A stretch of 64,000 bases of DNA from Mediterraneibacter massiliensis. GTDB lineage: Bacteria > Bacillota > Clostridia > Lachnospirales > Lachnospiraceae. Each line of letters opens with the position of its first letter. The first letter of the stretch is position 1. Both the position numbers and the translations under genes were made by a program. Shown here one piece after another: positions 56,273 through 64,000 of this stretch. The DNA lies in NCBI RefSeq assembly GCF_001487105.1, contig NZ_LN913001.1:893353-957352 (forward strand), given 5' to 3'. The notes beneath the pieces were generated by a model. The model searched no databases. It had not been told where the DNA came from and was given only the letters and a program-made list of their open reading frames with translations.

Positions 56273-59200
56273 TGCCAAGAGATAAGAGTATCAAAAAAGT
56301 TTTAGTGATCGGTTCCGGGCCGATCGTGATCGGGCAGGCTGCAGAATTTGATTATGCAGGGACACAGGCATGTCGTTCCTTGAAAGAAGAAGGAATCGAA
56401 GTCGTGCTTTTAAATTCGAATCCGGCTACGATCATGACAGATAAGGATATTGCGGACCGTGTTTATATAGAACCACTGACGGTAGAAGTTGTTGAGCAGC
56501 TTATTTTAAAGGAAGAGCCAGATAGCGTGCTTCCCACTCTGGGAGGACAAGCGGGACTAAATCTGGCGATGGAATTAGAAGAAGCCGGTTTTTTAAGAGA
56601 ACATGGTGTACGGCTGATCGGAACGACTTCAGAAACCATCAAAAAAGCGGAAGATCGTCTGGAATTCAAGGCTACGATGGAGAAGATAGGAGAACCGGTG
56701 GCAGCCTCTCTGGTCGTAGAAAATGTGGAAGACGGTCTTTCATTTGCCAATAAGATTGGGTATCCGGTAGTACTGCGTCCGGCATATACGCTTGGCGGAA
56801 GCGGCGGCGGTATTGCCCATGACAGTGAGCAGCTGGTGGAAATCCTGGAAAATGGACTTCGTCTTTCTCGTGTGGGCCAGGTGCTAGTGGAACGCTGTAT
56901 CGCAGGGTGGAAGGAAATCGAGTATGAGGTCATGCGGGATGGAAACGGCAACTGCATTACCGTTTGTAATATGGAAAATATCGATCCTGTCGGTGTACAT
57001 ACAGGGGACAGCATCGTCGTAGCGCCTTCCCAGACATTAGGCGATAAAGAGTATCAGATGCTGCGTACCTCTGCTTTGAACATCATCAGCGAATTGAATA
57101 TCACTGGAGGATGTAATGTACAGTATGCATTGCATCCAGAGACGTTTGAATACTGTGTGATCGAGGTCAATCCGCGTGTGAGCCGTTCTTCTGCGCTGGC
57201 ATCGAAAGCCACTGGGTACCCGATCGCAAAAGTAGCGGCGAAGATTGCTCTGGGATATACATTGGATGAGATTAAAAATGCGATCACACAGAAGACATAT
57301 GCCAGCTTTGAGCCTATGTTAGATTACTGTGTAGTAAAATTACCCAGACTTCCGTTTGATAAATTTATCAGCGCTAAGAGAACGCTGACGACGCAGATGA
57401 AAGCCACAGGAGAAGTTATGAGTATCTGCGATAATTTCGAGGGCGCGCTGATGAAGGCGATCCGTTCTCTGGAGCAGCACGTGGATAGCCTGCTGTCTTA
57501 TGATTTTACAGGATTGACAGAGGACGAACTGCTAGAGCAGCTTACGATCGTTGATGATATGCGGATGTGGAGGATCGCAGAGGCAGTGCGGCGAGGAATA
57601 AGCTATGAGACGATACACAGCATTACCCTGATAGATGAGTGGTTTATTGATAAATTTGCCCGCATCGTGGAGATGGAAAATGCGTTAAAGACGCAGCCGT
57701 TGACTGTGGAACTTTTAAAAGAGGCTAAGCGGATGGAGTTTCCGGATAACGTGATCGCCCGCCTGACCGGAACCGACGAGAGAGCGATCCATGATATGCG
57801 TCATGCGAACCATATCGTGGCAGCATATAAAATGGTAGATACCTGCGCGGCAGAATTTGCGGCAGAGACGCCATATTATTACTCTGTATATGGCAGTGAG
57901 AGTGAAGTGGAAAAGACACAGGATAGAAAGAAAGTACTTGTTCTTGGTTCTGGCCCTATACGGATCGGTCAGGGAATCGAGTTCGACTTTTGTTCCGTGC
58001 ATTGTACATGGGCATTTTCCAAAGAAGGCTATGAAACGATCATTGTAAATAATAACCCGGAAACGGTGAGCACAGATTTTGATATTGCAGACAAGCTGTA
58101 TTTTGAGCCTCTGACACCGGAAGATGTGGAGAGCATTGTAGATATCGAGAAACCGGACGGCGCGGTGGTACAGTTCGGTGGACAGACGGCGATCAAGCTG
58201 ACAGAAGCGCTGATGAAGATGGGCGTGCCGATATTAGGGACATCAGCAGAGAATGTTGATAAGGCAGAAGATAGAGAATTATTTGATGAAATCCTGGAAG
58301 AATGTGAGATTCCACGTCCCACGGGAGGAACAGTCTTTACCGCGGAGGAAGCAAAAGAAGTAGCGAACAGGCTGGGGTATCCGGTTTTGGTAAGACCTTC
58401 TTATGTACTGGGCGGACAGGGTATGCAGATCGCTATAAATGACCATGACATAGATGAGTTTATCGGGATCATCAATCGGATCGCACAAGATCATCCGATC
58501 CTTGTAGATAAATATCTGCAGGGAAAAGAAATCGAAGTAGACGCAGTGTGTGACGGAGAGGATATCCTGATACCGGGTATCATGGAGCATATTGAGCGTG
58601 CAGGCATCCATTCGGGCGACAGTATCTCGGTATATCCAGCGCAGAGTCTGACGAAAAAAGCGAAAGAAAAAATCGCCGAGTATACGAGAAGGCTGGCAAA
58701 GTCGCTTCATGTGGTAGGCCTTATCAATATCCAGTTTATCGTCTGCGGCGAGGAGGACGTCTATGTGATCGAAGTAAATCCTCGCTCCAGCCGTACAGTT
58801 CCGTATATCAGTAAGGTGACAGGTATCCCGATCGTTCCGCTGGCATCGAAAGTGATCATTGGAAATAAGATAAAGGAATTGGGATATACACCGGGACTGC
58901 AGCCGGAAGCAGAGTATGTAGCTGTGAAAATGCCGGTATTTTCCTTTGAGAAGATTCGAGGCGCAGATATTAGTCTGGGACCTGAGATGAAATCCACAGG
59001 AGAATGTCTTGGTATTGCGAAAACTTTTGATGAGGCTCTTTATAAGGCGTTTTTAGGAGCCGGTATCAAACTTCCGAAATTTAAGAATATGATCATGACC
59101 GTACGTGACGAGGATCAGCCGGAAGCTGTAGAGATCGGACGCAGGTTTGCGGCGATCGGGTATCATATCTTTGCTACGAGCGGTACGGCGCGTGCTTTAA

Positions 59201-59475
59201 ATGCCGCAGGTGTGAAAGCAACGCCGGTGCGCAAGATCGAGCAGGAATCTCCGAACTTGATGGATCTGATTCTGGGGCATAAGATCGACCTTGTAATTGA
59301 TATCCCCGCACAGGGAGCAGAGCATGCAAGAGATGGCTTCATCATCCGCCGCAATGCCATTGAGACAGGGGTGAATGTATTGACAGCGATTGATACGGCG
59401 CAGGCTTTGATCACCAGTCTGGAGAATACAGACATCAAGAAACTGACATTGATCGATATTGCCACGGTGCAGTAA
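56272..59475 (+). CDS. carB: Carbamoyl phosphate synthase, large subunit
   Basis: A 1067-residue enzyme with two ATP-grasp halves (carboxyphosphate and carbamoyl phosphate sites). Each half begins with a VLVIGSGPIVIGQ/VLVLGSGPIRIGQ loop (about residues 10 and 558). EVNPRVSRSSALASKATGYP (about 300) and EVNPRSSRTVPYISKVTGIP (about 840) are the paired ATP-site segments. Residues 935-1067 form the allosteric MGS-like domain. It supplies carbamoyl phosphate for arginine and pyrimidine synthesis. Confidence 0.97.
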   Translation: MPRDKSIKKVLVIGSGPIVIGQAAEFDYAGTQACRSLKEEGIEVVLLNSNPATIMTDKDIADRVYIEPLTVEVVEQLILKEEPDSVLPTLGGQAGLNLAMELEEAGFLREHGVRLIGTTSETIKKAEDRLEFKATMEKIGEPVAASLVVENVEDGLSFANKIGYPVVLRPAYTLGGSGGGIAHDSEQLVEILENGLRLSRVGQVLVERCIAGWKEIEYEVMRDGNGNCITVCNMENIDPVGVHTGDSIVVAPSQTLGDKEYQMLRTSALNIISELNITGGCNVQYALHPETFEYCVIEVNPRVSRSSALASKATGYPIAKVAAKIALGYTLDEIKNAITQKTYASFEPMLDYCVVKLPRLPFDKFISAKRTLTTQMKATGEVMSICDNFEGALMKAIRSLEQHVDSLLSYDFTGLTEDELLEQLTIVDDMRMWRIAEAVRRGISYETIHSITLIDEWFIDKFARIVEMENALKTQPLTVELLKEAKRMEFPDNVIARLTGTDERAIHDMRHANHIVAAYKMVDTCAAEFAAETPYYYSVYGSESEVEKTQDRKKVLVLGSGPIRIGQGIEFDFCSVHCTWAFSKEGYETIIVNNNPETVSTDFDIADKLYFEPLTPEDVESIVDIEKPDGAVVQFGGQTAIKLTEALMKMGVPILGTSAENVDKAEDRELFDEILEECEIPRPTGGTVFTAEEAKEVANRLGYPVLVRPSYVLGGQGMQIAINDHDIDEFIGIINRIAQDHPILVDKYLQGKEIEVDAVCDGEDILIPGIMEHIERAGIHSGDSISVYPAQSLTKKAKEKIAEYTRRLAKSLHVVGLINIQFIVCGEEDVYVIEVNPRSSRTVPYISKVTGIPIVPLASKVIIGNKIKELGYTPGLQPEAEYVAVKMPVFSFEKIRGADISLGPEMKSTGECLGIAKTFDEALYKAFLGAGIKLPKFKNMIMTVRDEDQPEAVEIGRRFAAIGYHIFATSGTARALNAAGVKATPVRKIEQESPNLMDLILGHKIDLVIDIPAQGAEHARDGFIIRRNAIETGVNVLTAIDTAQALITSLENTDIKKLTLIDIATVQ

Positions 59476-59524
59476 AAAAAGACAGATAGATTTTTCAAGG
59501 ATACCGTTTTGTTATGTATAAAAG

Positions 59525-59565
59525 CTCTGACAGCCAGGTTTATGCCTGATTCTGTCAGAGTTTTT
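59525..59565 (+). terminator. Terminator of carAB
   Basis: CTCTGACAG (59525-59533) pairs with CTGTCAGAG (59552-59560), followed by TTTTT. Confidence 0.85.
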
Positions 59566-59593
59566 CGTATAGATTAAAAAGGAGAAAATATAG

Positions 59594-60286
59594 ATGGGAT
59601 TTCAAATTTATGAATGGCTGGAGATGTATGCAGAGGCAGTAGATAGGACTTTTGGATACAGAGTATGGTTTTTAGGAGTGCAGGGAAGTTATGCACGAGG
59701 AGAAGGAACGCAGGACAGTGATATAGATGTTGTACTGGTATTAGATAAACTGCTTGCCGCTGACCTTCGTATTTATAGAAACATGCTGGATGAACTGCCG
59801 TATAGAGAAAAAACATGTGGTTTTATTTCCGGCAGACAAGAACTGGAGAATTGGACGAAAGCAGATTTGTTTCAGTTCTGCCATGACACCGTGCCGTTAA
59901 AGGGAAGCCTTGAAAATATACTGTCTGCAGTGACAGAGAACGATATAAGAGAGGCAGTACATATGGGAGCGTGTAATATTTATCATGGCGCATGCCATAA
60001 TATTGTCCATGAACGGCAGAAAGAAATCACACAGTCTTTATATAAGTCGGCAGTTTTTGTATTACAGGCAAAATATTTTCTGGAAAGTCAGGTGTATATC
60101 AGTAAAAGAGCGGAATTATTTGTAAAACTGTCGGGGAAAGACCGGGAAATCCTATATATAGCCATGCAGATGAAAAAGGAACTGGATGGACAGAAAGGAA
60201 CATTGGATGAAGCCGACCAAAAACTGATTGATTGGGCGTCGGATATAATATACAAAATGAATAATATGAAAATAAATAAGTCATAA
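59594..60286 (+). CDS. Nucleotidyltransferase (MNT/aminoglycoside-type fold)
   Basis: A 230-residue protein. The polymerase-beta-type nucleotidyltransferase motif GSYARGEGTQDSDIDVVLVL (31-50) holds Gly-Ser and the two metal-binding Asp residues. A helical C-terminal half follows (QKEITQSLYKSAVFVLQAKY), a HEPN-like or KNTase-C-like region. It resembles streptomycin or other small-molecule adenylyltransferases, but the substrate cannot be assigned. AAAGGAG precedes the ATG. Confidence 0.8.
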   Translation: MGFQIYEWLEMYAEAVDRTFGYRVWFLGVQGSYARGEGTQDSDIDVVLVLDKLLAADLRIYRNMLDELPYREKTCGFISGRQELENWTKADLFQFCHDTVPLKGSLENILSAVTENDIREAVHMGACNIYHGACHNIVHERQKEITQSLYKSAVFVLQAKYFLESQVYISKRAELFVKLSGKDREILYIAMQMKKELDGQKGTLDEADQKLIDWASDIIYKMNNMKINKS

Positions 60287-60418
60287 TATACAGTTGTTTA
60301 GTTGAAAAAGTGCTTTTGAATCATGATAAAATGCAAGAAATGATTGACTGAACTTCATTTTGGCGATACAATAACATGCAGTGAGATAAAATGCACAAAG
60401 AAAATGGAGGAGTACGAA

Positions 60419-61708
60419 ATGACAGCATATAAAGCATTGAGCCGGGAAGAATTAAAACAAGTCAAGGAGGAACTAGAGCAGCAGTTTGCAGAAGTAAGGG
60501 CAAGAGGACTTAAAATGGATATGTCCAGAGGAAAACCATCGGCAGAACAATTGGAACTTTCTGTGGGAATGCTTGATACGGTAAACAGCAAGAGCTCCCT
60601 GCTTTGTGAGAATGGAATGGATGCAAGAAATTATGGGATATTGGATGGGATACCGGAGGCGAAGAAACTGTTTGCGGATATAATGGAAACAGAGCCGGAG
60701 AATGTGATCGTATTTGGTAATTCCAGCCTGAATATCATGTATGATACGGTGGCACGTTCTATGCTGCACGGCGTGATGGGCTGTACTCCTTGGTGCAAGC
60801 TGGATAAAGTGAAATTCTTATGTCCTGTTCCCGGATATGACAGACATTTTGGGATTACGGAACATTTTGGGATTGAAATGATCAATATTCCCATGCGCGA
60901 GGATGGACCGGATATGGATATGGTAGAGGATCTTGTCAATACGGATGCTTCTGTAAAAGGGATCTGGTGTGTGCCAAAATATTCCAATCCACAGGGAATC
61001 ACATATAGTGATGAAACAGTCCGCCGTTTCGCACATTTGCAGCCGGCAGCAGAGGATTTCAGAATTTACTGGGACAATGCGTATTGTGTGCATCATCTAT
61101 ATGAAGATAAACAAGATCAGATTTTGGAAATATTAGAAGAATGTAAAAAAGCAGGTCGTCTGGATATGGTATATAAGTTTTCCTCTACATCCAAGATCAG
61201 TTTTCCGGGCGCGGGAATTGCAGCGTTGGCGGCATCAGAAGCTAACCTAAAAGATGTGAAAAATACAATGAAAATGCAGACTATAGGGCATGACAAGATC
61301 AATCAACTCCGACACGTGAGATTTTTCAAAGATTTGGATGGTATCCATGCACATATGAAAAAGCATGCAGAAATCATCCGTCCGAAATTTGAGGCTGTCC
61401 TTTCGGCTTTAGAAAGAGAACTGGGGGATCTTGAGATTGGAAGGTGGATTGCGCCAAGAGGCGGGTATTTTATCTCCTTTGAGGCAATGGATGGCTGCGC
61501 CAAAGCAATCGTGGCAAAAGCCAAGGAAGCAGGACTTGTGATGACCGAAGCAGGTGCAACGTATCCATATGGGAAAGATCCCCATGACAGCAATATTCGG
61601 ATCGCGCCGACCTATCCGACGTTGGAAGAATTAAAAGAGGCAGCAGAAATTTTTGTGCTGAGTGTAAAATTAGTAAGCGCAGAAAAATTGTTGGAAGAAA
61701 GTATATAG
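60419..61708 (+). CDS. Class I aminotransferase (Aminotran_MocR / aspartate-type)
   Basis: A 429-residue PLP enzyme of the family often annotated as putative aspartate aminotransferase (PF12897 type). The N-terminus has MSRGKPSAEQLELSVGML. The PLP-binding region includes WCVPKYSNPQGITYSD, YWDNAYCVHHLY, and the Schiff-base Lys in KFSSTSKISFPGAGIAALA (about residue 258). The ATG at 60419 is chosen because GGAGGAG is 7 bp upstream, and earlier ATGs lack this. It probably transaminates aspartate or a related amino acid in the cytoplasm. Confidence 0.88.
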   Translation: MTAYKALSREELKQVKEELEQQFAEVRARGLKMDMSRGKPSAEQLELSVGMLDTVNSKSSLLCENGMDARNYGILDGIPEAKKLFADIMETEPENVIVFGNSSLNIMYDTVARSMLHGVMGCTPWCKLDKVKFLCPVPGYDRHFGITEHFGIEMINIPMREDGPDMDMVEDLVNTDASVKGIWCVPKYSNPQGITYSDETVRRFAHLQPAAEDFRIYWDNAYCVHHLYEDKQDQILEILEECKKAGRLDMVYKFSSTSKISFPGAGIAALAASEANLKDVKNTMKMQTIGHDKINQLRHVRFFKDLDGIHAHMKKHAEIIRPKFEAVLSALERELGDLEIGRWIAPRGGYFISFEAMDGCAKAIVAKAKEAGLVMTEAGATYPYGKDPHDSNIRIAPTYPTLEELKEAAEIFVLSVKLVSAEKLLEESI

Positions 61709-61742
61709 CATGCTATTTAAAAAAGCAAGATAATCCGAGCAT

Positions 61743-61802
61743 AAGAAAAGGAGATGCATCTTCAGTGGATAAAAATAGTGAAGAGGCATCTCCTTTTCTT
61801 AT
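61743..61802. terminator. Long bidirectional terminator
   Basis: AAGAAAAGGAGATGC (61743 onward) pairs with GCATCTCCTTTTCTT (to about 61800), extended by TCTTCA/TGAAGA inside. It lies between the converging aminotransferase and YbjQ genes. Confidence 0.85.
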
Positions 61803-61804
61803 GC

Positions 61805-62116
61805 TTATTTAAATTTTACTGCTGTGCCATAGGCCATCACTTCTGCGGCTCCCTGTGCGATAGAACTGGAGGCGAAGCGCATGGCAACGACGGCGTCGGC
61901 AGAAAAACGTTCTGCATCCTCTAGCATGCGTTCATAGGCGATATCCCGTGCTTGATTCATCATGTCTACATAAGATTTCATCTCGCCGCCGACCAGGTTT
62001 TTAAAAGAACTTCCTATATCCCGGCCGATATTTTTACATTGGATCGTACTTCCTTTTACCAGCCCCAGTACCTCAAAATTCTGACCCGGTATTGTTTCAG
62101 TGGTTACTACTAACAT
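61805..62116 (-). CDS. YbjQ/UPF0145 family protein
   Basis: A 103-residue protein of the YbjQ family. GLVKGSTIQCKNIGRDIGSS (residues 18-37), LEDAERFSADAVVAMRF, and the end VMAYGTAVKFK are characteristic. Members form pentamers and are annotated as putative heavy-metal-binding, with little functional evidence. GGAGGGC precedes the ATG on the minus strand. It is convergent with the aminotransferase. Confidence 0.88.
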   Translation of the reverse strand: MLVVTTETIPGQNFEVLGLVKGSTIQCKNIGRDIGSSFKNLVGGEMKSYVDMMNQARDIAYERMLEDAERFSADAVVAMRFASSSIAQGAAEVMAYGTAVKFK

Positions 62117-62239
62117 GATGATAGCCCTCCTTATCCAAATAAAAATGTGTCTGTTACATAATAATATAATTATTATAGCATGGTTTTGTGTTCTGGAAAA
62201 TGATATTTCTGCTGTTTTTATTATGGCAGGGTCCCGTTT

Positions 62240-63247
62240 CTACCATAAACCGAGTATATGCTGCATGCACAAACTTACAAAAGTGATCCCGATCCAACAG
62301 CAGAAACCGGTAAAAATTGGTTTTGCGCCGGTACGGACAAGCTGGATGATATTTGTATGCAATCCGATCGCTGCCATGGCCATGACGATCAGAAATTTGC
62401 TTAGTTCTTTTAGAGGGGCAGTCACTTCATAGGGGAGCTGGAATATGGTAGTGACCACGCTGGCGAGTATAAAAAAGAGAACAAAGAACGGAAAAGATTT
62501 TTTCAGGCTAAAAGTAGAATCTTTTCTGTTTTTTTCTTTTCGGCCTCGCCAGAGAGCAAGAGTCAATGTGATAGGAATGATCGCCAGTGTCCGTGTCATT
62601 TTGACGATTGCGGCAGCTTCTAGTGTGTGGCTTGCGTGTATGCCGTCCCAGGCGGCGGCAGCGGCTGTGACAGAGGAAGTATCATTGATCGCGGTTCCAG
62701 CGAATAAACCGAATCCTTCATTGCTGAGCCCAAGAAGACCTCCCAGCGTGGGAAATAGGAGAGCGGCAAGGACATTGAAAAGAAAAATAACAGAGATAGA
62801 CTGTGCTACGTCTTCGTCAGAAGCATCAATGACCGGAGCGGTAGCGGCGATAGCGCTTCCTCCGCAGACAGAAGAACCGACGCCTACGAGGATCGCGCTG
62901 TCTGGTGTTAATTTTAATACCTTATAGAGAAAAAAGGCAATGAGTAGAGAAACAGAGATTGTAGAAAGGATAATAGGGAGTGACTGTCTGCCTTTTGCCA
63001 GTATTTCTGTCAGATTCATGCCGAAACCTAAAAAAACGACAGCTGCCTGTAAGATTTTTTTAGATGTATAGTGGATCCCCGGAGCAAATTTTTCTTTTTG
63101 CGGCATGAATAAAGTAAGGATCATTCCAATCAAGATAGAAAATACAGGCCCTCCGACGACAGGAAAACGTTGACCTAAAAACCAGGCTGGGAACGAGATG
63201 AATAGACAAAGAAGCAGACCTGCACCATTTTTTTTAATAAAGTTCAT
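62240..63247 (-). CDS. YeiH-family putative sulfate exporter
   Basis: A 335-residue membrane protein with about ten helices. The family core shows [35 protein letters not shown] (about residues 125-145) and [19 protein letters not shown]. YeiH proteins are often called sulfate exporters; in Enterobacteria the gene is controlled by an adjacent LysR regulator (YeiE/CysB-like). The same divergent pairing is seen here with the LysR gene at 63588. The ATG at 63247 has GGAGG 8 bp upstream, and a longer frame is rejected. Confidence 0.88.
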   Translation of the reverse strand: MNFIKKNGAGLLLCLFISFPAWFLGQRFPVVGGPVFSILIGMILTLFMPQKEKFAPGIHYTSKKILQAAVVFLGFGMNLTEILAKGRQSLPIILSTISVSLLIAFFLYKVLKLTPDSAILVGVGSSVCGGSAIAATAPVIDASDEDVAQSISVIFLFNVLAALLFPTLGGLLGLSNEGFGLFAGTAINDTSSVTAAAAAWDGIHASHTLEAAAIVKMTRTLAIIPITLTLALWRGRKEKNRKDSTFSLKKSFPFFVLFFILASVVTTIFQLPYEVTAPLKELSKFLIVMAMAAIGLHTNIIQLVRTGAKPIFTGFCCWIGITFVSLCMQHILGLW

Positions 63248-63422
63248 ACTATATTCCTCCATAGATGATGATAAAAATTTCAGCAACAGGCGAGGCAGGG
63301 TTATACGCAAGATTGCTGTTGAAAAAAGCATACCATAAAGAGAACATAAAATATAATTATATATCTTTATTTTATAATAAATATATGTTATGATAAATAC
63401 AGGGAGTAATTACTATAAAGCT

Positions 63423-63560
63423 GATAAGGTCAGCATATATAGGGTGCGGGCTGTTCTGATCGGAATATCCCGCATCTTGTTTCAATAGGACGCTATATAC
63501 CTGTTTGGGCATCCCGCAATTTGTGCCTTACAGGGCTGACGGGCTATGCCCGATAAGGTA
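63423..63560 (+). ncRNA. Structured leader RNA upstream of the LysR gene, unknown class
   Basis: Three nested or consecutive helices are visible: TATATAG (63437-63443) with CTATATA (63493-63499) enclosing GTGCGGG/CCCGCAT; CCTGT/ACAGG enclosing GGCA/TGCC (about 63500-63533); and CGGGC-TAT-GCCCG (63540-63552). GATAAGGT occurs at both ends (63423 and 63552). It does not fit the purine, SAM, TPP or c-di-GMP-I riboswitch patterns that I checked by eye. It may be a regulatory RNA, or a set of binding sites in the 340-bp divergent gap. Confidence 0.4.
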
Positions 63561-63587
63561 TAGGATAGAAATATAAGAGGGGTCTAT

Positions 63588-64000
63588 ATGCTTGATTTTC
63601 GTATGGAAACATTTTTAAAAGTCTGCCACTGCATGAATTTTACAAGGGCAGCAGAAGAACTTCACATTACACAGCCGGCAGTTTCACAGCATATCCACTA
63701 TCTGGAGAAATACTACCATACGAAATTATTTCTCTATGAAGGGAAAAAACTGCGTTTGACGAATGCGGGCGAACTGCTTAGAAATGCATCTATGACAATG
63801 AAACATGATGAGCTTTCTCTCCAGAATGAAATGAGAAAGGAAGGGGAAGAATTAAAAGAGATACGCTTTGGGGCGACACGTACGGTAGGAGATGCATTGA
63901 TGGGGAAGATACTGGCAAAGTATCTGGCCTCGTATCCGGATGCGAAGATACACATGGAAGTGGAAAATACGAATATGCTGCTGAACAGATTGGATGAAGG
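63588..64000 (+). CDS. LysR family regulator, 5' part
   Basis: The first 137 residues of a LysR-type regulator, running off the right edge. The N-terminal helix-turn-helix reads FTRAAEELHITQPAVSQHIH (18-37), followed by the linker helix and the start of the effector-binding domain (IRFGATRTVGDALMGKILAK). AAGAGGGG precedes the ATG. It is divergent from the YeiH-type exporter, so it probably controls it, as in the YeiE-YeiH pair (inference from arrangement). Confidence 0.9.
   Translation, partial: MLDFRMETFLKVCHCMNFTRAAEELHITQPAVSQHIHYLEKYYHTKLFLYEGKKLRLTNAGELLRNASMTMKHDELSLQNEMRKEGEELKEIRFGATRTVGDALMGKILAKYLASYPDAKIHMEVENTNMLLNRLDE

Noticed and set aside
62445..62927. A 160-codon plus-strand frame opposite the YeiH gene
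   Set aside because: The minus-strand frame is a clear YeiH exporter; the plus-strand sequence is Ala/Arg-rich with no ribosome binding site.
63423..63560. Purine, SAM, TPP or c-di-GMP-I riboswitch upstream of the LysR gene
   Set aside because: The conserved loop sequences of those classes are missing. It was kept only as an unclassified structured leader.
1..64000. CRISPR arrays, insertion sequences and rRNA or tRNA genes
   Set aside because: No regularly spaced repeats, transposase genes with terminal inverted repeats, or tRNA/rRNA-like sequences were noticed on reading either strand. A covariance-model scan would be needed to exclude tRNAs fully.

Overview
The window looks like a chromosome segment of a spore-forming, low-to-moderate-GC Clostridia, most like Lachnospiraceae. 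The evidence is a standard pyrH-frr-uppS-cdsA-dxr-rseP cluster, the spore-cortex genes pdaA and sleC, strong AGGAGG-type ribosome binding sites, and Firmicutes-type promoters and phage genes. It holds two host arms and one complete siphovirus-type prophage.

Left host arm (1-18276): a cut-off DHFR/RibD-C-family gene, a flavodoxin behind a promoter with a palindromic operator, two divergent MATE efflux pumps (one behind a leader terminator), pdaA, a HAD phosphatase, a minus-strand aroF-aroB-aroE operon, mtnA, a decayed lrgB, a ClC Cl-/H+ antiporter, pyrH-frr-uppS-cdsA-dxr-rseP, and the first 300 codons of sleC.

Prophage (about 18277-53038, 34.8 kb): it is inserted inside sleC, the spore cortex-lytic enzyme gene needed for germination. 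Joining the two flanks at a shared TGAC restores an uninterrupted frame of about 427 residues. Joining the two phage ends gives a 34-bp near-perfect dyad (attP) centred on TG, as expected for the large serine recombinase encoded next to attL. From left to right the prophage carries: integrase; a NYN-domain protein with a structured leader; a type I toxin-antitoxin pair (27-aa hydrophobic toxin with an antisense RNA); a block of defence-like or accessory genes; a CI/Cro-like switch with an operator array; small early genes; YqaJ/RecT recombination and replication genes; an orphan methyltransferase; an ArpU-like late regulator; portal, a MuF-toxin fusion with a likely immunity gene, terminase, scaffold and capsid; connectors; tail genes with a -1 frameshift in the tail chaperone; an invertible tail-fibre cassette; XhlA and holin; a DUF2335 pair; a small-protein/GNAT pair; and an endolysin.

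Right host arm (53039-64000): the last 127 codons of sleC, a small Cys-rich protein, a transglutaminase-like protein, carA-carB, a nucleotidyltransferase, a class I aminotransferase, a YbjQ-family protein, a YeiH-type exporter, and a divergent LysR regulator behind a structured leader.

The most notable points are: sleC split by a potentially excisable prophage, which resembles known phage switches in sporulation genes; a silent tail-fibre C-terminus in inverted orientation bounded by 15-bp inverted repeats; a MuF polymorphic toxin with its immunity gene inside the late operon; and an unannotated type I toxin-antitoxin locus.
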